From a virus: 48,903 nucleotides of DNA. Shown here one piece after another: positions 1 through 6,279 of the stretch. Each line of letters starts with the position of its first letter. Position 1 is the stretch's first letter. A program made the position numbers and the translations under genes. The notes beneath the pieces were generated by a model that had not been told where the DNA came from, did no database searches, and saw only the letters and a program-made list of their open reading frames with translations. Location: the IMG/VR virus record IMGVR_UViG_3300043469_000360, positions 1-48,903 of that record; one strand, 5' to 3'.

Positions 1-38
1 AAACCTACTACCGTGAAATGAGCGGGCTGCTTCGCTAA
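1..38 (+). CDS. 3' end of a small basic protein (truncated by window start)
   Basis: Only the last 11 codons and the TAA (frame 3-38) are in the window. They are identical to the end of the complete 38-residue gene at 42115-42231. The stop abuts the ATG of the zinc-ribbon gene at 39, so the two are translationally linked. The function is unknown. Confidence 0.7.
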   Translation, partial: TYYREMSGLLR

Positions 39-127
39 ATGCCTGTTTACTCTTTTAGGTGTTCTGAGTGCCGGTCTGAAGAAGACCGGCACTTAGGCTT
101 TGACCACAACGTCATCGACTTATGTAA
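1..127. repeat. 127-bp exact repeat, left copy (matches 42194-42320)
   Basis: Bases 1-127 are identical to 42194-42320 and the match breaks at base 128 (g versus a). It covers the end of the 38-aa gene and the start of the zinc-ribbon gene. The exact length of 127 equals a common largest k-mer in de Bruijn assemblers, so I read it as the graph junction where a circular map closes, not as a biological terminal repeat. Confidence 0.85.
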
Positions 128-242
128 GTGTGGCGGGGAGATGACTAAAGTTTTTCAACTGTCGGGTGTACGATTTAAAGGTGCCGGCTTCTACCGGAAC
201 GACAACCAGGTTAATAAACCAAAGAACGCTGACGATTTGTAA
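39..242 (+). CDS. FmdB-type zinc-ribbon protein (strain A)
   Basis: This 67-residue protein has the FmdB/CxxC zinc-ribbon layout: MPVYSFRC start, Cys8 and Cys11, a second knuckle at Cys29 and Cys31 (C-K-C rather than the usual C-P-x-C), and the family's late Gly-Phe-Tyr-x-x-Asp stretch (GAGFYRNDN). FmdB-like proteins are small, often regulatory or RNA/DNA-binding; the exact role in phages is not known. It follows the upstream stop directly. Its last residues (NADDL) differ from the strain B copy at 42232 because a 3'-flanking gene is absent here, so the frame runs into what is intergenic sequence in strain B. Confidence 0.8.
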   Translation: MPVYSFRCSECRSEEDRHLGFDHNVIDLCKCGGEMTKVFQLSGVRFKGAGFYRNDNQVNKPKNADDL

Positions 243-461
243 CATTTAGACCCGACCATCCGTATAGTTTACAAATATGCGTGCTTGCACAAATTAAGGT
301 ACTTTTGCCTTGTCAAAACACGCTTACAAGCTTTTTTGTGCAAGCTCACGCAGATTCGGAATGTCGGCGTACTCAGACAAACAGTGTTTGTCGGCGTTCG
401 CCTACACTACCGTTTTATCACTTTATACGCTACCGAAATACCATACGATACACTAACTGTC
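243..461 (+). promoter_or_regulatory. Leader/promoter region before the small terminase gene
   Basis: No convincing gene lies in this stretch. A TACGCTA motif at 426-432, 30 nt before the ATG at 462, is read as the -10 (TANNNT); there is no clear -35. A perfect dyad (7-bp arms, GACAAAC/GTTTGTC) lies at 376-392. The parts around 250-342 and 405-461 are conserved in strain B (42722-42906), while the middle holding the dyad is replaced there by a different palindrome. A packaging (pac/cos) site could also lie here, since such sites often sit near terminase genes; nothing in the sequence proves it. Confidence 0.5.
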
Positions 462-1181
462 ATGGATGAATTCGAGCAGTTTGAGGGCGGTGTCGCCGTT
501 CATCTACCTGACGGCAACACCAAACACATTGCAACCCCAGACGGATACACAGACACCGCGTTCCGTGGAACCCTCGCAGCGTTCCACACAGCGTACATGC
601 GAAACGGTAAACGCCCCTCTGTCGATGACGTGCACGAGCTGTGGCCCAAACTGTCAAAAAAAACAATCAGCGGCATTGTCGGTACGCTAGAATTTGGAGA
701 GGCTTTGGCCCACCGAGGCATACACTGGGACCCCAAAGACGGACTCAGCATGGAACAACAAACCGTCCTACTCAAACTATCCGACCCATTCGACAGGCGC
801 GGGCTCGCATCCAAACTCAAAGACCTTGGTGTGCCCATGCCACGTTTTCAAGCCTGGCTCAAACAACCTTTATTTAACGAGTTATATAACCAACACACCA
901 AAAACAATTACGAAGAAGCCCTCCCCGCCATCCGACAAAGGCTCATCGGTAACGCAGAAGCCGGCGACCAGCGGGCCATCGAACTTGTGTTTGCCATGAC
1001 AGGCGAGTGGAACCCCAACCAACAACACCTGGAAGATGCCCGCACTATTGTTTTGAAAGTTGTTGAGGCTATAATTAGACATGTTAAGGACGCAAAAACA
1101 CGCGAGGCAATTCTGTCGGACGTATCCATGTACGCTGGTACTCTGGCAACTATGAATCAGCAAAAAATTTTGGAGACCTAA
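462..1181 (+). CDS. Putative terminase small subunit (strain A)
   Basis: 239 residues. The C-terminal half (about residues 125-220) has the pattern of phBC6A51-type small terminase/HTH proteins: a short specificity helix and W-L-K-Q-x-L-F-N-E-L, then an alpha-helical stretch with 'G-D-Q-R-A-I-E-L-V-F-A-M-T-G-E-W', the usual 'aegD..AiklllemtGr' signature. It would recognise phage DNA and hand it to TerL, though TerL lies 5 kb downstream rather than adjacent. The frame stays open upstream to 285, but the strain B homologue (42907) begins at the same Met and its upstream frame is not conserved, so 462 is the start. By eye only about six residues differ from strain B. A generic phage HTH protein is the alternative. 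Confidence 0.6.
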   Translation: MDEFEQFEGGVAVHLPDGNTKHIATPDGYTDTAFRGTLAAFHTAYMRNGKRPSVDDVHELWPKLSKKTISGIVGTLEFGEALAHRGIHWDPKDGLSMEQQTVLLKLSDPFDRRGLASKLKDLGVPMPRFQAWLKQPLFNELYNQHTKNNYEEALPAIRQRLIGNAEAGDQRAIELVFAMTGEWNPNQQHLEDARTIVLKVVEAIIRHVKDAKTREAILSDVSMYAGTLATMNQQKILET

Positions 1182-2162
1182 ATGGCGACTAACACTACAA
1201 AGCTTGCGCTAGTTAAACCAGATTTTGTTGATGTAGTAGACGTTTCTCAGCTTAACGGTAACGCAGACAAGATTGATGCTGCTGCCGGTTTTAAACTTGT
1301 TACTTCTGCTACTCGACCTGCTACTCCGTGGGCGGGCCAAGCAATTTTTGAGACTGACACGGACCTGGCTTTTGTGTGGGATGGTACTGCTTGGATGCCT
1401 TCTGGTGGTGGCGGGAGCATTGAGATTTCTGCGACAGCCCCGGCAAGTCCCGGTGAGGGCGATTTGTGGTGGGATTCTGATAACGGCAAGCTTTACATTT
1501 ATTACAACGATGGGACGTCTTCGCAGTGGGTTGATGCTGCGGGTCCTTCCGTAGCGGTTCAGTCTTCAGCGCCGACGGGGTATCAGGGTCAGTTGTGGTT
1601 GGATTCTGATGACGGGTCTATGTACGTGTATTACACTGACCCTGGTGGGGGGTCTTCGTCTTGGATTGGTGCTGTCTCGCGGTCTGGTGGGATTCTTCAG
1701 GTTGTTCAAGCCGTCAAGACGGACACTTTTAGCACTACTTCTACATCTTTTACGGCGGTAACTGGCGCTTCAGTATCAATTACGCCAAGGTCTACAAGCA
1801 GCAAAATTCTTATTTTAGGAACTACATTTATTGGTTTTTCAGGCTCCACTAACTCTCGTAGCGCTTTTGTCAGAGTTACTGGTGGTAACTCGGTCAGCTA
1901 TGTTGGTGACGCGGCGGGTAGCCGTATTAGGGCTTTTGGTACTACGGGTGCCAGAGCCACTGATTACGGTATAAACACTGTCAATGGTTTTGCGTCTCTT
2001 TCTTACGTTGACTCACCTTCAACAACTAGCACGGTAACTTATCAGCTAGAGATGATGGTTACGGGTGACACTGGATATATTGGCAGGACAGGAACCGACA
2101 CCGACGCAACTGGCTTTGGCCGTTTTCCAACTACTTTAATTGTTATGGAGGTGGCAGGCTAA
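1182..2162 (+). CDS. Tail fibre / virion surface protein (strain A)
   Basis: 326 residues, no membrane segment. The N-terminal ~40 residues (MATNTTKLALVKPDFVDVVD start) match the strain B protein at 43627 and look like a phage-attachment domain. It is followed by copies of a short aromatic module of the type 'ATxPxxPxxGxLWxDSDxGxxYVYYxDGxxxxW' (about residues 45-70, 85-120 and 125-160), a design typical of phage fibres. The C-terminal ~150 residues (Ser/Thr-rich beta-type) are unique to strain A. It begins immediately after the small terminase stop and ends in a TAATG overlap with the next gene. Likely role: receptor binding or fibre base. Confidence 0.65.
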   Translation: MATNTTKLALVKPDFVDVVDVSQLNGNADKIDAAAGFKLVTSATRPATPWAGQAIFETDTDLAFVWDGTAWMPSGGGGSIEISATAPASPGEGDLWWDSDNGKLYIYYNDGTSSQWVDAAGPSVAVQSSAPTGYQGQLWLDSDDGSMYVYYTDPGGGSSSWIGAVSRSGGILQVVQAVKTDTFSTTSTSFTAVTGASVSITPRSTSSKILILGTTFIGFSGSTNSRSAFVRVTGGNSVSYVGDAAGSRIRAFGTTGARATDYGINTVNGFASLSYVDSPSTTSTVTYQLEMMVTGDTGYIGRTGTDTDATGFGRFPTTLIVMEVAG

Positions 2163-2515
2163 TGGATATTTCTTTGATTCTTTCCCGTAAATACCCCGGT
2201 ACTCAGTGGACTCTAAACGGCGACAATTACAGTGGCCTGACTTGGTTGTCTGACGGTGACGCGCCAACTGAAGCTGAGTTGCAGGCTGAGTGGGCTCAGG
2301 TTGAATACGAGGTTGCGTTTGAGGCTGTCCAGAAGCAACGGCAGGCCGCATACCAGGCCGAGTCTGACCCAGTGTTTTTTGATTACCAGCGTGGTGAGGC
2401 AACGGAGGCTGATTGGTTGGCGGCTGTGGAGGCTGTAAAGATTGCACATCCTTACCCTGTAGACCCTTCCACGGTGGAGCCTGAGCCCGAGGTTACCGAA
2501 GAGGTGGCTGAGTAA
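2162..2515 (+). CDS. Fibre-cassette accessory protein (fibre assembly chaperone-like)
   Basis: 117 residues. It starts in the TAATG of the previous gene. The N-terminus (Y-P-G-T-Q-W...G-L-T-W-L-S-D-G-D-A-P-T-E-A-E-L) resembles the XkdW/YorD-like N-terminus of small proteins next to phage fibres. The middle (R-Q-A-A-Y-Q-x-E-S-D-P-V-F-F-D-Y-Q-R-G-E followed by W-L-A-A-V) is a motif I recall in fibre-associated proteins of environmental phages. The tail is acidic and Pro/Glu-rich. It is absent from strain B, so it belongs with the exchanged fibre set. Function as chaperone or structural part is inferred. Confidence 0.5.
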   Translation: MDISLILSRKYPGTQWTLNGDNYSGLTWLSDGDAPTEAELQAEWAQVEYEVAFEAVQKQRQAAYQAESDPVFFDYQRGEATEADWLAAVEAVKIAHPYPVDPSTVEPEPEVTEEVAE

Positions 2516-3375
2516 TGGCACTCGACTTTCCGGACGCACCGGTAGATAATCAAATTTACGAAGGTTTTGTTTACGATTCAACTTCAGAAACATGGCGCGT
2601 TCGCCCGGATAGTCCATCAATTCCAGTTCAATACTTAATTGTTGGCGGTGGCGGCGGTGGCGGCGAGGGTGACGGAACCTCTCGTGGCGGTGGCGGAGGC
2701 GCTGGCGGATATCGCTGTTCTGTTGTCGGAGAAAGCTCCGGCGGTGGAGCAATTGCTGAGCCAGTTTTTTATGCGCTTCAAGGCGTTTCTTACACGGTTA
2801 GTGTTGGGGCCGGTGGAGCGAGTGGCGTTGGCCGTGGTGGTGGCGTGGGACAACCCGGTGGTAGCTCCCAATTTGGGCCAATCATTTCCATTGGTGGTGC
2901 CGGCGCTCCCGGTGAATACACTGACGCAAGCGGTCACGGTGGCTCTGGTGCCGGTGGTGGCGCACAAAACTTGGTGGTTTTGCGATACGGTAGCCCCGGT
3001 ATCCCCGGTCAGGGTTTTGTTGGCGGAAATATGCAGGGTTCTTCAACAAGTGGTGGCGGGGGTGGCGGTGCCGGTGGTGCTGGCACACAACCAACTGCTG
3101 GTGTTGGGGTTTCGTCTAGCATTACGGGCTCTGCGGTTACTAGGGCTGTTGGTGGCCCCGGAAATAGCAATGCTTCTGGTGCGGCCAACACTGGAACGGG
3201 TGGTGGCGGTGGCCTTAGTGCAAGCGTGGGTTCTGGCGGTTCTGGAATTGTGGTTTTGAAATTGCCGGGTGATTCAACTATTACTGTCGGCGCTGGCCTT
3301 ACTTCAACTAATTCTCTTGTTGGCGGAAATCGTGTTTATGTCTTTACAGCAGGAACGGGAACGGTGACCTTCTAA
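2515..3375 (+). CDS. Glycine-rich tail fibre tip / adhesin 1 (strain A)
   Basis: 286 residues. The N-terminal adaptor (F-P-D-A-P-V-D-N-Q-I-Y-E-G-F-V-Y-D-S...W) is followed by a long Gly-rich region (about 40-270) with runs of G broken by short S/T/A/N motifs, and a closing 'S-G-I-V-V-L-K-L-P' strand. Such domains form bundles of polyglycine-II helices in phage receptor-binding tips (for example the S16 gp38 adhesin fold). It overlaps both neighbours through TAATG and shares its N-terminal adaptor with the following gene, indicating tandem paralogues. Confidence 0.65.
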   Translation: MALDFPDAPVDNQIYEGFVYDSTSETWRVRPDSPSIPVQYLIVGGGGGGGEGDGTSRGGGGGAGGYRCSVVGESSGGGAIAEPVFYALQGVSYTVSVGAGGASGVGRGGGVGQPGGSSQFGPIISIGGAGAPGEYTDASGHGGSGAGGGAQNLVVLRYGSPGIPGQGFVGGNMQGSSTSGGGGGGAGGAGTQPTAGVGVSSSITGSAVTRAVGGPGNSNASGAANTGTGGGGGLSASVGSGGSGIVVLKLPGDSTITVGAGLTSTNSLVGGNRVYVFTAGTGTVTF

Positions 3376-4283
3376 TGCCTTTAAATTTTCCTTCTAGCCC
3401 CACTAACGGGCAAATTTACGAAAACTATTACTACGATTCTGCTAATACTGTGTGGCAGACTTTGGGTTCTAAGTTAGAGACAACAGCGAACATTAGTAAT
3501 ACGCCTACTGGTACTTACACGTCTGGCGGGGTGTCGTACAAGTATGTGTCGTTTACGTCGTCTGGTACGTTGACGGTTACTCGGGCTGGGTTTTGTGATG
3601 TGCTTGTTGTTGGCGGTGGCGGTGGCGGTGGAATATCTGGCACAAACAATTTAGGTGGCGGCGGTGGTGGTGGCGGCGGTTGTATCGCCCAAAGTGTTTA
3701 TCTACCATTTGGCTCTCACTCGGTAACTGTTGGCTCAGGTGGGAGCGGTTACTCTCTGACTAATGCTGGCCGTAACGGTCAGTCTTCAGCCCTTGGTTAT
3801 TATGTTGCTCCAGGTGGCGGTTTGGGTGGCAACAATTTCGGAACAGGAACCGCTACGGACGTTCAGCGAGCTGGCAACGCCGGCGGTTCGGGTGGCGGTG
3901 GTAGTGCTACAAACGGCTTGGCCGGTTCAGGAATTTCCCCAGCGGGAAATAATGGTGGAACGGGCACTGTTACGGCTGGTGGCGGTGGTGGCGGTTCACA
4001 AGAGGTTGGAAATGCCGACGGCGATGGTTACGGCGGAGACGGTATTGAATCTTCGATAACAGGTTCTGTCGCATATTACGGCGGTGGCGGAAACGGTGGA
4101 GGCCAAACTGCTGCGACAACCGGAGGCGGAGGGGTTGGTGGGGCTGACGGTGGTAATAACCCTGGTGGTAACGCTACGGCTAACACTGGTGGGGGCGGCG
4201 GTGGCGGCTGGCGTGAATCCAGTGGTGATGTGGCTGGCGGTAATGGCGCGACAGGTATTGTTATCGTAAGATGGGTCGCATAA
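3375..4283 (+). CDS. Glycine-rich tail fibre tip / adhesin 2 (strain A)
   Basis: 302 residues. The layout matches adhesin 1: adaptor 'F-P-S-S-P-T-N-G-Q-I-Y-E-N-Y-Y-Y-D-S...W', a Thr/Ser-rich beta segment (about 35-75), then a Gly-rich bundle from the 'VVGGGGGGG' at about residue 77 to the C-terminal 'G-I-V-I-V-R-W'. It probably makes an alternative or second receptor-binding tip. The stop overlaps the endolysin ATG (TAATG at 4281-4285). Confidence 0.65.
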   Translation: MPLNFPSSPTNGQIYENYYYDSANTVWQTLGSKLETTANISNTPTGTYTSGGVSYKYVSFTSSGTLTVTRAGFCDVLVVGGGGGGGISGTNNLGGGGGGGGGCIAQSVYLPFGSHSVTVGSGGSGYSLTNAGRNGQSSALGYYVAPGGGLGGNNFGTGTATDVQRAGNAGGSGGGGSATNGLAGSGISPAGNNGGTGTVTAGGGGGGSQEVGNADGDGYGGDGIESSITGSVAYYGGGGNGGGQTAATTGGGGVGGADGGNNPGGNATANTGGGGGGGWRESSGDVAGGNGATGIVIVRWVA

Positions 4284-4846
4284 TGAAACTATCCAACCCC
4301 GCCCCAGGACGCCCCGTAACCTCACAGTACGGTTGGCGCATCCACCCCATCACCAAAAAACGCACCTTCCACAGAGGCACCGACTTCGGAGGCAGCTTCG
4401 ACGTCCTATCAGCCGCCGACGGAACCGTCGTACACATCGGATGGTCACCCAAAGGTGGAGGACACACAGTCACAATCCAACACGAACGCGACCTGTTCAC
4501 CGTCTACTACCACGGGGCAACCAAAACCGGCCTCAAACTAGGTCAGACCGTAAAAACAGGCGACCTCGTATACCGTGCAGGTTCTACAGGCTTGTCTACC
4601 GGGCCACACCTTCACTTTGAAGTGAGAACCAGTCAAAAATGGGGAACCGACGTATCGCCCGACCCTTATTTCACAGAGCAAGGACCAACTAAAATTATTG
4701 TAAACGGCGTAATGGATAAAGAAACCTGGAAAGCCATACAAACTATTCTTCGCAACGCAAAATATTACGAAGGCAAAATTGATGGTGTCGCTGGTAAACT
4801 AACCGTGTCAGCCTTACAGAAATACATTAACGACGGGAAATTCTAA
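4283..4846 (+). CDS. Endolysin: M23 peptidase with C-terminal repeat-binding domain (strain A)
   Basis: 187 residues. An LytM/M23 zinc endopeptidase domain (about 1-118) shows all expected ligands: His30 and Asp34 (HRGTD), and His109-Leu-His111 (HLHFEV), with the catalytic-side His77. It would cut peptide cross-bridges of the host wall. The C-terminal ~55 residues (VNGVMDKETWKAIQ... GKIDGVAGKLTVSALQKYI) look like a peptidoglycan-binding domain. An earlier in-frame ATG at 4271 exists, but the start at 4283 matches the strain B copy (45488) and couples to the upstream stop. It is followed at once by the holin gene. Confidence 0.88.
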   Translation: MKLSNPAPGRPVTSQYGWRIHPITKKRTFHRGTDFGGSFDVLSAADGTVVHIGWSPKGGGHTVTIQHERDLFTVYYHGATKTGLKLGQTVKTGDLVYRAGSTGLSTGPHLHFEVRTSQKWGTDVSPDPYFTEQGPTKIIVNGVMDKETWKAIQTILRNAKYYEGKIDGVAGKLTVSALQKYINDGKF

Positions 4847-5064
4847 TGAACGAACTAGTTACAGCAATCAAGCACACTCAGCGTTACGCAAAAGCCATTG
4901 TTGCGGGAGCCGGAAGTGTACTTGTTGCACTCACCGGAGCCAGCACAGAACTAGGCATCACCCTTGTACCCACCGAAGCGCAAGCGTGGATTACTTTTGT
5001 GATTGCAGCGGTAACGGCTTTTTCTACTTGGGCCGTACCAAATTTTACTCCTGACGGAGAGTAG
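4846..5064 (+). CDS. Holin (strain A)
   Basis: 72 residues with two predicted membrane helices (about 15-35 and 45-64), ending in 'AVPNFTPDGE'. Size, the Ala/Gly-rich helices, the 'W-A-V-P-N' motif after TM2 and the position one TAATG after the endolysin fit the small actinophage holin type. It would form the membrane lesion that releases the endolysin. It is followed directly by a strong terminator. Confidence 0.8.
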   Translation: MNELVTAIKHTQRYAKAIVAGAGSVLVALTGASTELGITLVPTEAQAWITFVIAAVTAFSTWAVPNFTPDGE

Positions 5065-5069
5065 AAAGT

Positions 5070-5100
5070 AAAAAAGCCCCGGTTATGCCGGGGCTTTTTT
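5070..5100. terminator. Bidirectional intrinsic terminator after holin
   Basis: A7-bp perfect stem GCCCCGG (5076-5082) and CCGGGGC (5088-5094) with loop TTATG is followed by six T on the plus strand and preceded by a run of A, which gives a T tail on the minus strand. It ends the lysis operon and, from the other side, the minus-strand microgene. It is conserved in strain B at 46281-46312. Confidence 0.92.
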
Positions 5101-5180
5101 CATTGGCAACTGTCGCACATTAACGCTTCCATAGGGTCTGTTGGGCAAGCATAGCCGTTGACAAGTTCGACATTATCCAT
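5100..5180 (-). CDS. 26-residue cysteine-knuckle microprotein (strain A)
   Basis: This is a minus-strand gene of 26 codons, preceded by AAAAAAGGAATAAAA (an AGGA ribosome site). The protein ends P-M-E-A-L-M-C-D-S-C-Q and has Cys12, Cys22 and Cys25, suggesting a single metal knuckle. The strain B copy (46311-46391) keeps 25 of 26 residues; nearly all base changes are in third codon positions (GTC/GTT, CCA/CCC, CCT/CCA, TGC/TGT, TGA/TAA). That is strong evidence of real coding. It sits between the bidirectional terminator and the exonuclease promoter, opposite to both flanking operons. Function unknown. Confidence 0.75.
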   Translation of the reverse strand: MDNVELVNGYACPTDPMEALMCDSCQ

Positions 5181-5194
5181 TTTTATTCCTTTTT

Positions 5195-5201
5195 TACGCT
5201 A
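5195..5201 (+). promoter_or_regulatory. Promoter -10 (TACGCTA) for exonuclease/terminase operon
   Basis: TACGCTA lies 26 nt before the ATG at 5227, within a T-rich stretch and after the previous operon's terminator. The same motif and spacing are kept in strain B (46406-46412). No consensus -35 is visible. Confidence 0.55.
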
Positions 5202-5226
5202 AGATTGCCCAAACGGTTAGGACAAC

Positions 5227-5961
5227 ATGAAGATACTTTTATTGGACCTTGAAACATCGCCTAACTTGGCGTATGTGTGGGGTCTTTGGAATCAGAATGT
5301 TTCGATAGGTCAAATGATTAGTTCTACCGAAGTTATCTGTTTCGGGGCCCGCTGGTATGGTCAGCGGAAAGTCCAGTTTAGTTCAGTTCAGCATGATGGT
5401 AAAGCCAAGATGCTTAAAGCTATACATGAGCTTTTAGATGAGGCCGACGCTGTTGTGGGTTGGAACAGTGCGGGCTTTGACGTAAAACATTTGTACCGCG
5501 AGTTTATTGAGAACGACATGCTTCCGCCTTCCCCGCACAGGGAGATTGATTTGATGCGTGTCGCTAAGCAACGGTTTAGGTTTCCGTCGAACAAACTGGA
5601 TTATGTGGCTCAGAAACTTGGTATGGGCGCAAAGGTAAAACACAGCGGATTCGATTTGTGGATTAAATGCATGTCGGGTGACGAGAAAGCTTGGCGTGAG
5701 ATGAAGAAGTACCAGATTCAGGACGTCAACCTGCTTGTTGGTTTGTACGAAAAGTTTTTGCCTTGGATTAAAAACCACCCGAACCGGGCACTTATTGATG
5801 GCAGGCCGGACAGCTGTATTAGTTGTGCGTCTGACAAGCTTCAGTCCAGGGGCACAGAAGTTACTGCGACTGGCGTGTTCCGCCGATTTAATTGTGTTGA
5901 TTGCGGTAAGTGGCAGCGTGGCGCTAAAAGCGAAGCAACCAGTACAATGAGAGCTATCTAG
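5227..5961 (+). CDS. DEDDy 3'-5' exonuclease (RNase H-like) with C-terminal zinc ribbon (strain A)
   Basis: 244 residues. Exo I is Asp7-x-Glu9 (LLDLETSP), Exo II is the W-N-S-A-G-F-D block around residues 79-85, and Exo III is Tyr162-x-x-x-Asp166 (YQIQD). All four acidic residues and the Tyr of a DEDDy exonuclease are present. A zinc ribbon follows: Cys197/Cys200 and Cys223/Cys226. Stand-alone proteins of this form occur in phages and may process DNA ends or act in recombination. Its place at the head of the terminase operon, instead of with the replication genes, is unusual and hints at a packaging-linked role. By eye about 14 residues differ from strain B. Confidence 0.8.
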   Translation: MKILLLDLETSPNLAYVWGLWNQNVSIGQMISSTEVICFGARWYGQRKVQFSSVQHDGKAKMLKAIHELLDEADAVVGWNSAGFDVKHLYREFIENDMLPPSPHREIDLMRVAKQRFRFPSNKLDYVAQKLGMGAKVKHSGFDLWIKCMSGDEKAWREMKKYQIQDVNLLVGLYEKFLPWIKNHPNRALIDGRPDSCISCASDKLQSRGTEVTATGVFRRFNCVDCGKWQRGAKSEATSTMRAI

Positions 5962-5970
5962 GAGGTTTAC

Positions 5971-6279
5971 ATGTCTGTATTGTCGTCTGATGATAACGCC
6001 GGTAGTTTTAGTAGTGACGAAAACCCGAAACCGTCTAGCCAGGTTGTTGAGGATTTTCACGAAAACAGTGACTTGGATTCTCGTGCCGAATCACAACACC
6101 ACACGTTAGGCCCGTCACCGACACAGGCGGCACCGGGTAATCACACACATAATGGTGGAGATTCGGCTTTGCTTCTTGAGGGCGAAACTATTTCCGGTTC
6201 TAGGGCGACTGATGCGTGGCGTATCTCAGTCAATGCTATTCTTGTTCGTCTCGGGGCTGTCGACAACAGCACAGCGTAA
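5971..6279 (+). CDS. Conserved acidic His-rich protein before TerL (strain A)
   Basis: 102 residues, preceded by TAGGAGG 7 nt upstream. It is acidic and disordered at first (S-S-D-D-N...D-E-N-P-K-P), then has a His/Gly block (Q-H-H-T-L-G-P-S-P-T-Q-A-A-P-G-N-H-T-H). The C-terminus is an amphipathic helix (A-W-R-I-S-V-N-A-I-L-V-R-L-G-A). Similar 'HHTLG...GNHTHDGGDS' sequences occur in small virion or head proteins of other phages. It overlaps the TerL start by TAATG. The role is unknown, possibly packaging or head. Confidence 0.6.
   Translation: MSVLSSDDNAGSFSSDENPKPSSQVVEDFHENSDLDSRAESQHHTLGPSPTQAAPGNHTHNGGDSALLLEGETISGSRATDAWRISVNAILVRLGAVDNSTA

Noticed and set aside
285-461. N-terminal extension of the small-terminase frame (298 aa)
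   Set aside because: The strain B copy has no such extension in frame and the stretch holds promoter-like and palindromic sequence; the shared Met at 462 is preferred.
2640-3259. CRISPR-like or satellite repeats in Gly-rich genes
   Set aside because: GGTGGC repetition is codon repetition of Gly-rich adhesins; no constant repeat/spacer structure.
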